Source of the DNA: an uncultured Arthrobacter sp. | GTDB lineage: Bacteria > Actinomycetota > Actinomycetes > Actinomycetales > Micrococcaceae | Assembly (NCBI RefSeq): GCF_902805515.1 | Contig: NZ_CADCTE010000099.1 | Location: forward strand, 1 to 40,894 | Length of the DNA stretch: 40,894 nucleotides | Direction of reading: 5' to 3' | Shown: piece after piece, positions 27,034 through 35,502 of the stretch | Numbering within the stretch: the stretch's first letter is position 1 | Layout: every line of letters begins with the position of its first letter | Translations under genes and position numbers: made by a program | The notes under the pieces: model-generated | What the model was told of the DNA's origin: nothing | Database searches by the model: none | What the model saw: only the letters and a program-made list of their open reading frames with translations

Positions 27034-30000
27034 ATGGCTGACCGGACAGTTGTCTACCGCCTCCAAGCCGACGTGCAGCAGTTCAAGGCGCAGATGGCCG
27101 CCGCGGGCGCGTCGGTTAAGAAGTCGGCCGGTGACATGACCGCCGCCACCAAGGACGGCGAGAAGTTCCGTGCGGGCCTCGACTCCCTTGGTGGTGCCGC
27201 GGGCAAGGTCGGCCTCGTCGCCGCTGCCGGTCTGGGCGCTGCGGTGAAGTCGGCCGCCGACTTCGACAAGGCCATGAGCGCCGTCGAGGCAGCGACTCAC
27301 GAGTCGGCGCAGGGCATGGAGCAACTGCGCGCCGCGGCACTCAAAGCTGGCGCGGAGACCGCGTTCTCGGCGAACGAGGCAGCAGCCGGGATCGAGAACC
27401 TGGCGAAGGCGGGCGTCACCACCACCGAGATCCTCGATGGCGGACTGACCGGCGCCCTATCCCTCGCTGCTGCTGGCGAGATGGAGGTGGCCGACGCTGC
27501 AGAGGCCGCCGCGGGCGCGATGGCGCAGTTCGGGCTCGAGGGTGAGCAGGTTCCCCACATCGCCGACCTCCTTGCCGCCGCTGCTGGCAAGGCGCAGGGC
27601 GAAGTGTCCGACATGGTCTACGCCCTCAAGATGGGCGGCACCGTCGCGGCACAGACGGGCCTCACGCTCGAGGAGACGACCGGCACCCTGGCCGCGCTGG
27701 CTGAGCAGTCGCTGCTCGGCTCCGACGCAGGAACGTCGTTCAAGACGATGCTCGCCTCGCTGACGCCGAACAGCAAGAAGGCGCGCGACGCGATGGAGCT
27801 CTACAACATCCAGGCGTTCGACGCGCAGGGCAACTTCGTGGGCATGACCGAACTCGCAGGCCAGTTGGAGTCGGGCCTCGGGGACCTCACGAACGAGCAG
27901 CGCATGATGGCCCTCGAGACCATCTTCGGCTCCGATGCCGTCCGTGCCGCCTCGATCATCTACGACAACGGCGCCGAGGGCATCGCGAAGTGGACGGAGA
28001 ACGTCAACGACGCCGGCTACGCAGCCGAGACCGCGGCCATCAAGCAGGACAACCTCGCAGGCGACATCGAGAAGCTGGGAGGCGCCCTCTCGACCGCCTT
28101 CATCGGCACGGGTGAGGGCGCACAGGGCCCCCTCCGGTCCCTGGTGCAGTCCCTCGAGAAGGCGGTCAACGCCTACAACGAACTCGGCGAGGGCGCGAAG
28201 TCGGGCGTAGGCATCGCCCTCGGCGCGACCGCGCTTCTCGGTGGCGGGCTGTTCGTGTTTTCCAAGGTCGTCCAGGCCGTATCTAACACCCGTGACGCCC
28301 TGTCGAACCTCGGCGTCACCGCCGACTCTGCCAAGGGCAAGATGAGCGGGTTCGCATCCTTCGTGGGCGGGCCTTGGGGTCTGGCAATGATCGGCGCCAC
28401 CGTCATCCTCGGCGACTACATGGCGCAGCAGTCCAAGACGGCGGGGTACGTCGACACGCTGACAGCAGCCCTTGATGACCAGAGCGGCGCCATGACGCGG
28501 CAGGCGATCGCCACCAATCTCAACGACGAGGGGTGGCTCGAGTACGCCGAGAGCATCGGCGTCAGCTCCGACGTCGTGATCGACGCGGCCCTCGGTAGCG
28601 CGGAGGCGATGGAAGTCCTCAAGGCGGCCACGGCTGGCGAGGGCGGCTTCTGGTCAGCCGACTTCACGGGCGACGCCGACCAGTTCATCGCGAACGTCCA
28701 GGCGCAGACAGAGGCGCAGAAGCAGGCACAGAAGGAAGCCAAGCTGCTCGCCGAGGCCAATGGCAAGACGGGCGACTCTGCTGCCGCAGCGGCGCCCGGA
28801 GTCGCTGATCTCGGGTCCGCATTGCTCTCCGCAGAGGAGAAGGCGGCAGAGTTCAAGCACACCATCGAGGGACTCAACGCGGTCCTGAGTGGGCGTGCCG
28901 GCCTGCGCGATTACGAGGCTGCACTCGATGACTTCACTGCTGGCCTCAAGGAGAACGGTCGCACCTTCGACATCAACACCGCCAAGGGCCGCAACAACCA
29001 GGCGGCGCTTGATGGGATCGCTGGCGCGGCGCTCAAGGTAGCCCAGAGCCTAGAGGGTGCTGCACGCAAGAAGTTCCTCACCAACGCCATCGCAGACATC
29101 CGCACGATGGGTGCGAAGATGGGCCTGCCGAAGGCCGAGATCGCCCGCTTGATCGAGCTCCTGCGGACGGCGAACGAGTCGGATGTCAACCCGAACATCA
29201 ACGTGAATACGGGCCCGGCCAACGCCAGCATCGCGGCACTTGAGGCCCACCTTCGGAACATCGCCGACGAGGACGTGTTCGTGAACGTCCGCCACCGGCA
29301 GGTGGGCGACACTGGCATCGGCCCGCAGAACAGCCTCGCCACAGGTGGCCCCGTCTACGGCCCCGGCACCGCCACCTCCGACTCGATCCCGGCCTACCTG
29401 TCTAACGGTGAGTACGTCATCAAGGCCGCCGCGGTCGACAAGTACGGCACGCACATGTTCGACCGCCTCAACGCCATGCACTTCGCCGATGGTGGGCCCG
29501 TCAACAAGGACAAGGACTGGTCCCGCAATGGGATGCAGGCTGTCGTCATCGGACAGGGCAGCGAGGTCCGCGACCTCATCAGCCAGTTTGGCGGACTCAA
29601 GAGGGCCATCGAGAAGCACGGCAAGCTCCTCGACCGGGAGACCAAGGAGCTCGAGGCGGACCGCGCCGAGGTTGAGCGCATCGGCGGGCTGATGGAGAAT
29701 CTCGCCTCGGCCACCACTGCCAGCTTCCGCACGGGCTTGTTCGACAGCCAGACGGAGGAGATCGCCGGCGACTCGAACATCTGGGGTGCCGGCGCTCAGG
29801 GCCCGCGCACCGTCACGACCGGCGGGTGGATGCAGAACCTGTCCACCGACATCGCGGGCCTGCAGGAGCGCGCCACCCTTCAATCAGCACTCGCCGCCGC
29901 GGGCCTCACCGGCCCGGCGCTCGAGGCAGCCCTGACGGAAGGCAGCAACGCCGACCTGTCGTCCCTGCTGGCCTCGGGCGGGGTCAGCACGTTCCAGTCG

Positions 30001-30312
30001 CAGTACAACCAGCGGCAGGCACTCATTGGGACCGTCGGCGCCGCTGGTGCCGAGTCGGTCTACGGCGGCCAGATGAAGGATGCGGGCGCTGTGTTCGCCG
30101 AGCAGAAGGCCGAGCTCGTCGAGATCAAGGCCGAGCTTCGGATGCTCAACAAAGAGCAGCGCCAGCGCGAGGCTGCCAAGGAGCGCCGCGAGGCCGCCCG
30201 GGCGAGGCGTGAGGAGCGCAACGCCGACCGCACGGGCGAAGCGACCGCTGCTGCCCTTGATGGCGCCTCGACTAAGGCCCACCGCGACAAGAACAAGGGG
30301 CCCCGCAAGTGA
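27034..30312 (+). CDS. tape measure protein
   Basis: A 1092-residue protein that sets tail length and is passed into the cell with the DNA. GGGAGG lies 6 bases before ATG 27034; an in-frame TTG at 27028 is less likely. The N-terminal third contains the phage tail minor protein region (AAGLGAAVKSAADFDKAMSA...TAFSANEAAAGIENLAKAGV). Hydrophobic segments are at about 390-415 (GVGIALGATALLGGGLFVFS) and around 445. Coiled coils and an Arg/Glu-rich C-terminus (REAAKERREAARARREERNA) end it. At about 1.5 angstrom per residue the tail would be near 160 nm. No lysozyme or peptidase motif was recognised. Confidence 0.93.
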   Translation: MADRTVVYRLQADVQQFKAQMAAAGASVKKSAGDMTAATKDGEKFRAGLDSLGGAAGKVGLVAAAGLGAAVKSAADFDKAMSAVEAATHESAQGMEQLRAAALKAGAETAFSANEAAAGIENLAKAGVTTTEILDGGLTGALSLAAAGEMEVADAAEAAAGAMAQFGLEGEQVPHIADLLAAAAGKAQGEVSDMVYALKMGGTVAAQTGLTLEETTGTLAALAEQSLLGSDAGTSFKTMLASLTPNSKKARDAMELYNIQAFDAQGNFVGMTELAGQLESGLGDLTNEQRMMALETIFGSDAVRAASIIYDNGAEGIAKWTENVNDAGYAAETAAIKQDNLAGDIEKLGGALSTAFIGTGEGAQGPLRSLVQSLEKAVNAYNELGEGAKSGVGIALGATALLGGGLFVFSKVVQAVSNTRDALSNLGVTADSAKGKMSGFASFVGGPWGLAMIGATVILGDYMAQQSKTAGYVDTLTAALDDQSGAMTRQAIATNLNDEGWLEYAESIGVSSDVVIDAALGSAEAMEVLKAATAGEGGFWSADFTGDADQFIANVQAQTEAQKQAQKEAKLLAEANGKTGDSAAAAAPGVADLGSALLSAEEKAAEFKHTIEGLNAVLSGRAGLRDYEAALDDFTAGLKENGRTFDINTAKGRNNQAALDGIAGAALKVAQSLEGAARKKFLTNAIADIRTMGAKMGLPKAEIARLIELLRTANESDVNPNINVNTGPANASIAALEAHLRNIADEDVFVNVRHRQVGDTGIGPQNSLATGGPVYGPGTATSDSIPAYLSNGEYVIKAAAVDKYGTHMFDRLNAMHFADGGPVNKDKDWSRNGMQAVVIGQGSEVRDLISQFGGLKRAIEKHGKLLDRETKELEADRAEVERIGGLMENLASATTASFRTGLFDSQTEEIAGDSNIWGAGAQGPRTVTTGGWMQNLSTDIAGLQERATLQSALAAAGLTGPALEAALTEGSNADLSSLLASGGVSTFQSQYNQRQALIGTVGAAGAESVYGGQMKDAGAVFAEQKAELVEIKAELRMLNKEQRQREAAKERREAARARREERNADRTGEATAAALDGASTKAHRDKNKGPRK

Positions 30313-32054
30313 GTCACACCTTGACACTCGGCACTCTTCCCCTCACTCACACCACCGCCGACCCGACCTATGGCTACGTCTTCAACGTGCTCGCGGAGGG
30401 TGCGACGTACGGCGCTGCGACGTCGGTGCGAGAGATCGTCGTTTCTCTCCTTGCAGACGGCGATCTGACCCGCACGACCCGCTACGGGAACCGCGAGGTG
30501 ACCTTCGCGGTGGAGATCACGGGCCCGTCCCTGGCCGCGGTCGCGCGCGGCGAGGCTGCCCTTCGTGGCGAGATCGGCAAGTCGAACACGCTGACGTGGC
30601 AGCCGGCGGGTGCCGTGGCAACCGTGTTCGATGTCATCGACTCGGAGATGCGGCAGACGTTTGACGACCTCGCCGAGCTGCGTCGTCGGCGCACGTTCGT
30701 CGTGACCCTCACCTGCGCCCCCCACGCGCGGTCGGTCAACCCGGTCGTCATCCCCGCCCTCCCGTCGGGGTCGACCACGGCTCTCGTCGACAACTGCAAC
30801 ACCGAGGGTCCGGCGTGGACGGCGACACGCAACGGCGCATCGGCTGCGGCTACCACCTTCTGGGAGGCCGGCGCGATCGGCGTCGCGGAGCTGGACAACG
30901 CCACCGGCACGGCCCCCGAGACGTGGACGCTGACCCGCACGGGGTCGGTCAACTTCTCAACGACGCGCTACCTCGTCGCGGAGCTGCGGGTGATGGGGTC
31001 GACGTCCACCACTGTCATTGCGATCATCGACAGCGGCCTCCCGACGCAGCGCATCCTGCAGCACCTTGAGACGCGGAAGCTCACCGACGGGTCTTCGCAC
31101 TATCAGGTCACGTGGGACACCACGGGGGTTACGGCGAGCTCGATCACGTTCTGGCACCGGACGAACGACCCGTCGCAGACGTATCAGGGTCTGATCATCC
31201 GCAACCTGAACCGCACCGCCCTCGTTCCTGGTGTCACGGCGAGGCAGCAGGCGCGCGTCATCACGCCAGGCGGCACGGAGCGCACCCCCGCGAGCATCCA
31301 CGTCGAGGCTGCGGATGGGTCTACGGCGCTTGGCACGGCCATCGTTCACACCTCCCCCGAGTCGGGTGCGGGCTACTCACCCCCGCAGCGTCGGTGGCGC
31401 ACGTTCGGCAACACCGTGACCGCTGACCCCAACACGTTCTCGGGCGCTTTCGAGCACATTCACCCCAACCACGTCGTCTCGGCAGTGCCGTCTGAGTCCC
31501 TGCCGCCTGGCGCGTACCTGCTCGCGGCGAGGCTGTACCCGTCGGCGGCGGCGACGGCGCGGATTGAGGTGCTGACGTCGACCATCCCGACGGGCGCGTC
31601 GAAGATCAACGAGGTTGGGTTCCGCACGCCCGTGAAGTTCCCCGTTAGCAACTCGTGGTACTTCGTCGGTCTGGGCGTCCTGACACTCCCGTCAGCTCGG
31701 ATGACGACGGGCAAGGTCGAGATCGACATCCTCAACCTCGACGCAGCGACCGTGGGGGTGCAGATCGACGAGTGGTGGCTCTTCCGCGTAGACGACAACT
31801 GCGCGTTGACGGTCGTCAACACCGCACGCCCGCACATCTGGCTTGACTCGCCCGACGTGAACACCCCCGTTCCCACCGTCTGGGAAGGCTCGAGCGCCTC
31901 GGCTCGCACGCATCCCGGGGCGGGCGTGCTGGCGATGGGCAACCACACCCTCGACCCCAACGGGACGGCTGTGTTCACCGCGACCTCTGGCGGCAACCAT
32001 CCCAAGACGGACGCCACTTTGTACCGACGCTGGCACTCAAACGCGGCAGAGTAG
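30309..32054 (+). CDS. distal tail protein with carbohydrate-binding-like domains
   Basis: A 581-residue minor tail protein. The first 130 residues (TLTLGTLPLTHTTADPTYGY...LRRRRTFVVTLTCAPHARSV) match the N-terminal ring part of distal tail proteins. The rest consists of beta-rich, Thr/Ser-rich stretches of the carbohydrate-binding type. GTG overlaps the tape measure stop. Likely attaches the tail tip and carries sugar-binding ability; the binding function is inferred. Confidence 0.8.
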   Translation: MSHTLTLGTLPLTHTTADPTYGYVFNVLAEGATYGAATSVREIVVSLLADGDLTRTTRYGNREVTFAVEITGPSLAAVARGEAALRGEIGKSNTLTWQPAGAVATVFDVIDSEMRQTFDDLAELRRRRTFVVTLTCAPHARSVNPVVIPALPSGSTTALVDNCNTEGPAWTATRNGASAAATTFWEAGAIGVAELDNATGTAPETWTLTRTGSVNFSTTRYLVAELRVMGSTSTTVIAIIDSGLPTQRILQHLETRKLTDGSSHYQVTWDTTGVTASSITFWHRTNDPSQTYQGLIIRNLNRTALVPGVTARQQARVITPGGTERTPASIHVEAADGSTALGTAIVHTSPESGAGYSPPQRRWRTFGNTVTADPNTFSGAFEHIHPNHVVSAVPSESLPPGAYLLAARLYPSAAATARIEVLTSTIPTGASKINEVGFRTPVKFPVSNSWYFVGLGVLTLPSARMTTGKVEIDILNLDAATVGVQIDEWWLFRVDDNCALTVVNTARPHIWLDSPDVNTPVPTVWEGSSASARTHPGAGVLAMGNHTLDPNGTAVFTATSGGNHPKTDATLYRRWHSNAAE

Positions 32055-32065
32055 GGGCGCCCGCC

Positions 32066-33058
32066 GTGTCTAGCATCTGGCTCCGCATCGGCAGCTATCC
32101 GGCCACGGAGATCGCCGCCCACACGCCCCCGACGTGGGAGACGTGGGCGGACGGCGGCTCAGGGTCGTGTTCGTGGGCGTTCTCGCTGACGATGCGCTCA
32201 CAGCACCAGGCGCTGCAGACGGGCGCGGTGGTCGAGGTCATGTGCGGCCCGATGCCGGTGTGGTCGGGGATCCTGTCCGAGCCCGACCGCACGACGTGGG
32301 AATGTACGGCCTACGGACTCGCGTCCGCGGCGCGGCAGTATCTCGCCCTCGACGGCGTCGGCAACAACACCCGCGACATGGGAACCGCCATCACCACAGC
32401 GCAGGCCGCCGGGTGGCAGGGGCTCAACTCGGTCAGCGTCTCGGGCCCCGTGGCTGGCGACGCGACCGGCAACCCCATCTCGGCCGGGCAGCTCCTCGAC
32501 GAGTACGCCGAGCAGACCGGCCAGCGGTGGGGGGTCGACGGTCAGCGTCAGCTCTACATGACCCCTGGTCCGAGCGGGCCGATGTGGCTGGCATCCCCCG
32601 ACGCCTCCGCGTTCGGCTCTACGGACGAGGACCGGGCGGGCACGCTCAAGGGTCGCTACCTCGACTCGGGGACGAACCTCTACGCCACGGCCACCTCGGG
32701 CAGCGGCGCTCCGCAGGTCGCGGTCGATCTGTCGGAGCGGGGCAAGATGACCCTGACCGCCGCACAGTCGATCCTCGCCGGGATGCTGACCCGCGACCAC
32801 GCACAGCGGGCGTGGACGAACGGTGTGACCCTCACCCGCGACCAGATCCAGACCCTCGGCGGCTCGCCGGCCGCCCTGATTGACGTCCGCGCCGGTCAGA
32901 TGATGCGGTCGTTCGGCCTCGCCTACACGGGAGGCTCTGCGCTGCACCTCGACACGGTGATCGGCAAGACCCGCTACACCGCTGGGGACGACACGATCTA
33001 CGTGGAGCCGGTCAACACGGCGCCCCGGTCATTCGTGGACGTCATCGCCGCGAGCTAG
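32066..33058 (+). CDS. tail hub/baseplate protein
   Basis: A 330-residue protein that follows the distal tail protein. The N-terminal part (WLRIGSYPATEIAAHTPPTW, then SGSCSWAFSLTMRSQHQALQ) and the later LLDEYAEQTGQRWGVDGQRQ resemble minor tail proteins that form the central hub (gp27-like fold) in actinophage tails. GTG 32066 has only a weak upstream ribosome-binding site. Its stop overlaps the stop of the leftward regulator gene. Confidence 0.75.
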   Translation: MSSIWLRIGSYPATEIAAHTPPTWETWADGGSGSCSWAFSLTMRSQHQALQTGAVVEVMCGPMPVWSGILSEPDRTTWECTAYGLASAARQYLALDGVGNNTRDMGTAITTAQAAGWQGLNSVSVSGPVAGDATGNPISAGQLLDEYAEQTGQRWGVDGQRQLYMTPGPSGPMWLASPDASAFGSTDEDRAGTLKGRYLDSGTNLYATATSGSGAPQVAVDLSERGKMTLTAAQSILAGMLTRDHAQRAWTNGVTLTRDQIQTLGGSPAALIDVRAGQMMRSFGLAYTGGSALHLDTVIGKTRYTAGDDTIYVEPVNTAPRSFVDVIAAS

Positions 33059-33243
33059 TCCTCGCCCACCCATCCGGCCAGCAGCTCGCGCACCACGTCG
33101 CTGATGTTCTTGTCCTCGGCGTCCGCCTTCGCCTTTGCCTCGTTCCACAACTTCTCCGGCACGCGCAGGGAGCGCATGACCATCTTCGGCTTGCCCACGG
33201 GCGGAACGGTAGTCGGCGTATTGACGCTCTCCATGATCTTCAT
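33055..33243 (-). CDS. ribbon-helix-helix regulator
   Basis: A 62-residue leftward gene. The C-terminal 40 residues are a CopG/Arc-type ribbon-helix-helix: the strand VMRSLRVPEKL and two helices (WNEAKAKADAEDKN, ISDVVRELLAGWV). It is divergent from the membrane-protein gene at 33301 and shares a 57-bp control region holding palindromic and repeated ATGTA sites. It therefore probably represses that gene and itself. It lies inside the late operon in the opposite direction, as accessory (moron) genes do. The ATG at 33241-33243 is the first start after the control region. Confidence 0.75.
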   Translation of the reverse strand: MKIMESVNTPTTVPPVGKPKMVMRSLRVPEKLWNEAKAKADAEDKNISDVVRELLAGWVGED

Positions 33244-33254
33244 GGACCCATCAT

Positions 33255-33291
33255 TACGAATGTATTGACAGATGTAAAGACGTTCGTACAT
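33255..33291. promoter_or_regulatory. operator-like repeats between divergent genes
   Basis: TACGAA (33255-33260) and TTCGTA (33283-33288) form inverted arms around the promoter. ATGTA is repeated at 33260-33264 and 33272-33276 (12 bp apart), with an inverted TACAT at 33287-33291. Ribbon-helix-helix proteins often bind such tandem short sites. The segment is AT-rich against its surroundings. Confidence 0.5.
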
Positions 33292-33303
33292 ACTCGACAC
33301 ATG
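33265..33303 (+). promoter_or_regulatory. consensus leaderless promoter of the cassette
   Basis: A perfect -35 TTGACA (33265-33270), an 18-bp spacer, -10 CATACT (33289-33294), six bases (CGACAC) and ATG at 33301. It is the best -35 in the window. The expected start is at the ATG and no ribosome-binding site is present, so the mRNA should be leaderless. The same -10/six bases/ATG layout is seen at 4034 and 668. Confidence 0.7.
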
Positions 33304-33723
33304 AGCACACGGGGAATCGCCGCCACTTACGTACCGCAGATGCGTACTTCTACCGACGCGCGGACGGCGAACCCGGCGCACCGTGGCAACATGACCCGCC
33401 GTCTCGCCCGCGCCCTCGGCCACAACCTCCTCATCGTGGTCGGCCTCGCCTCGGTCCTGCTCTACGGCACCGCTACCGAGACCAACATCGAGCCCTCCAA
33501 GCCGGTCGCGCAGGGCTCGCCCGTCGCGCTCATGCAGGCCAACGACTGCTGGGAAGGCTCGCCCCCCGCCGACATGGTTGGCGAGATCCCCGGCCGTGTC
33601 GTCATCCGCTTCGAGGGTCAGGATGTCCGGGTCGCGGGTTCGCAGGCGGTCGGCATCGCGCTCGACCACATCTTCGTGAAGCCCAACCCGCGGGTCGCTC
33701 AGGTCCACGGGTTCTGCCGCTGA
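33301..33723 (+). CDS. single-pass membrane or secreted protein (accessory cassette)
   Basis: A 140-residue protein. Basic residues (RRLARALGHN) precede one strong hydrophobic segment at about 42-55 (NLLIVVGLASVLLY), so it is a membrane-anchored or exported protein. The outer part (about 60-140) has two Cys (NDCWEG and HGFCR) that could form a disulfide. Its own promoter and regulator, and a hairpin after it, suggest expression in the lysogen independent of the late operon. ATG 33391 is an alternative start that would place the hydrophobic part as a signal peptide. No known family; it could change the host envelope. Confidence 0.65.
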   Translation: MSTRGIAATYVPQMRTSTDARTANPAHRGNMTRRLARALGHNLLIVVGLASVLLYGTATETNIEPSKPVAQGSPVALMQANDCWEGSPPADMVGEIPGRVVIRFEGQDVRVAGSQAVGIALDHIFVKPNPRVAQVHGFCR

Positions 33724-33741
33724 CCGACTGAACAAGGAAGC

Positions 33742-33766
33742 GGGGCCAGTCGCATCGACTGGCCCC
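33742..33766 (+). terminator. hairpin after accessory cassette
   Basis: An 11-bp perfect stem (GGGGCCAGTCG, 33742-33752, with 33756-33766) and a CAT loop lie 18 bases after the stop of the 33301 gene. TAGCC rather than a T-run follows. A second stem (CGCGCGTC 33771-33778 with 33793-33800) follows closely. Together they probably end the accessory transcript. Confidence 0.6.
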
Positions 33767-33870
33767 TAGCCGCGCGTCTCGGGGGCAACCGTGACGCGCG
33801 GATCGGAGCAACGTAACCGCCCCCACCCACTCCCGCATAGAGATGGGCCAATCGAACGGGGTCTCTCGGG

Positions 33871-34152
33871 ATGATCGAAGCGATACCACCTGCCCTGCTC
33901 AACGGCATCGGCGTCGTCGGCATCGTTGTCGCCCTGTTCTGGATGCTCGCCCGCGGAACCCTCATCACACGCCGCGAGGCTGAGGCGTCGCGGGTCGCAC
34001 ACGAGCGCGAGCTCGCCGACGTGCGCGCCGACCGTGACGTCTGGCGCGACAACTTCTTGGATCAGAAGGGCCTCATGTCCCAGATCCTCACCGGCCAGGA
34101 GACGACCAACCGACTGCTGCGGGCGATCCCTCATGTGGAGGAGCCGGAGTGA
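33871..34152 (+). CDS. 93-residue membrane protein with coiled coil
   Basis: One membrane helix near the N-terminus (about 10-27, GIGVVGIVVALFWMLARG) is followed by a charged coiled coil (REAEASRVAHERELADVRAD). The layout resembles XhlA-like and other lysis-cassette accessory membrane proteins. It precedes two other small genes and the endolysin. ATG 33871 follows TCTCGGG; the ribosome-binding site is weak. Confidence 0.65.
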   Translation: MIEAIPPALLNGIGVVGIVVALFWMLARGTLITRREAEASRVAHERELADVRADRDVWRDNFLDQKGLMSQILTGQETTNRLLRAIPHVEEPE

Positions 34153-34364
34153 TGTGGAACCCGTTTAGAAAGAAGCGGCGACCCGAAGCGTGCGAGCCAG
34201 AGCCAGCGATCCCGACACCCGAGGCGGTGCGGGAGGCGATGGAGCTGCACCTGCACATGCGCCCGCGAGTCGAGCGCGCCACACAGGAACGCGACCGACT
34301 GATGGCCGAGAACCACTTCGCCGCCCGCATCAGGGCGGTCTATCAAGGAGAGCGCGCGTCGTGA
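34152..34364 (+). CDS. 70-residue charged protein in lysis region
   Basis: It starts with a basic segment (MWNPFRKKRRPEACEPEPAI) and continues as a helix (EAVREAMELHLHMRPRVERA). It overlaps its upstream neighbour by one base and the downstream membrane gene by GTGA. The role is unknown; it may regulate the lysis genes or be structural. Confidence 0.55.
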   Translation: MWNPFRKKRRPEACEPEPAIPTPEAVREAMELHLHMRPRVERATQERDRLMAENHFAARIRAVYQGERAS

Positions 34365-34666
34365 GCTGGGACCTGGACTACTTCGGCTGGCTGGTGATCC
34401 TGACCCTGCCGGCCGCCACCCTCTACCCGGTGATCTACGTCTGCCGCGCTCGCTGGTGGAAGTCGTGGATCGGCATGGCGCTGCTGTTCAAGGCGACCGG
34501 CCTGGCGACCCTGCTGTGGTTCACCGCGGCGCTGCTTGTCCTCGGGCCCGACTACCCCGGCCGGTACGCGATACGCAACACGGGCATCACGTTCATCCTC
34601 GTGGGCGTCTGGTGCGCGTTCATCGCCATGTTGCGCGAGTTCCACACCCGCCCGCGTCGCCGCTGA
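34361..34666 (+). CDS. 101-residue multi-pass membrane protein
   Basis: Three hydrophobic segments stand out: about 9-25 (GWLVILTLPAATLYPVIYV), about 36-56 (GMALLFKATGLATLLWFTAA) and about 74-91 (GITFILVGVWCAFIAMLREF). The C-terminus is basic (RPRRR). Three-helix proteins just upstream of the endolysin are holin or holin-like candidates; the protein at 36298 is a second candidate. Confidence 0.6.
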   Translation: MSWDLDYFGWLVILTLPAATLYPVIYVCRARWWKSWIGMALLFKATGLATLLWFTAALLVLGPDYPGRYAIRNTGITFILVGVWCAFIAMLREFHTRPRRR

Positions 34667-34714
34667 CCCTTCATTCGCGTCAGATCCAGCAAACAACTTC
34701 ATCGGAGGTCCGCG

Positions 34715-35383
34715 ATGCCCACGTATCTCGAGGAGAACCCGCCGCGCATCCGCCAGTTCCGCCAGCCGCGCCGAGAGAAGCCGTCCGGTGTGATCGTCAT
34801 CCACACTGCCGAGTCGGCGCTCGACATCATCGGCGACGACACGGGCGCTGAGGGTGTGGCCGCATTCATTGCCAACCGAAGCACCTATGGGTCGTACCAC
34901 ACGATCGTCGACTCGAACTCGCGCGTGCGACTGGTCCCGTTTGACGCTGAGGCGTACGGCGACGGCACCGGCTCGAACTACCACGCCATCCACATCTCGT
35001 TCGCATGCAAGGCTGCGGGCTGGCCTGGCATGAGCGCCGAGCGGCGGTCGGCGATGGTGCGTCAGGGCGCTGAGGCTGCGGCCGAGGCGGCGACCTGGCT
35101 GCGCGACACCCATGGCATCACGGTTCCGCACGGTCGAATCACGCGCGCACAGTCTGAGGTCCGCGTCCCTGGCTTCATCAGCCACGGCGAGCGCGACCCG
35201 GGCCGCCGCTCCGACCCCGGCGCTGCGTTTCCGTGGAACGAGTTTCTCACCGAGTATCAGCGGCTGATGGTCCGACCGCTTCTTCGCACTCGCCTGACCG
35301 CCCGCGTCCACGAGCTGGTCGAGCAGAAGAAGAGGATCGCCGCGACCCTCAAGCGGCTGCGGGCACGACGGGACGCGCTGTGA
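34715..35383 (+). CDS. endolysin, N-acetylmuramoyl-L-alanine amidase
   Basis: A 222-residue type 2 amidase (PGRP/T7-lysozyme-like) that cuts the bond between muramic acid and the peptide stem. Predicted zinc ligands are His30 (VIVIHTAES) and His157 with Asp167 in GFISHGERDPGRRSDPGAAF; HISFAC (92-97) is a conserved strand. GGAGG precedes ATG 34715 by 8 bases. The final 40 residues form a basic helix (VEQKKRIAATLKRLRARRD) suited to wall or membrane binding. No classical cell-wall-binding repeat is present and no signal peptide is seen, so export depends on a holin. Confidence 0.92.
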   Translation: MPTYLEENPPRIRQFRQPRREKPSGVIVIHTAESALDIIGDDTGAEGVAAFIANRSTYGSYHTIVDSNSRVRLVPFDAEAYGDGTGSNYHAIHISFACKAAGWPGMSAERRSAMVRQGAEAAAEAATWLRDTHGITVPHGRITRAQSEVRVPGFISHGERDPGRRSDPGAAFPWNEFLTEYQRLMVRPLLRTRLTARVHELVEQKKRIAATLKRLRARRDAL

Positions 35384-35502
35384 ATGCGCGACGGTTCGCC
35401 GAGGATGACGAAGCCCGCTGTTACCACGATGAGTGCTGGCTAGTTCTCGGGCATGAGGGGCTTCACGCCTACCATCCATCACTCTCAGGGGACCGCCCGT
35501 GA
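35380..35502 (+). CDS. 40-residue Cys/His small protein
   Basis: GTG overlaps the endolysin stop and its stop overlaps the next start. It has RCYHDECWLVLGHEGLHAYH, a compact set of Cys and His fit to bind one metal ion. Coupling with both neighbours supports translation. Function unknown. Confidence 0.5.
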   Translation: MNARRFAEDDEARCYHDECWLVLGHEGLHAYHPSLSGDRP

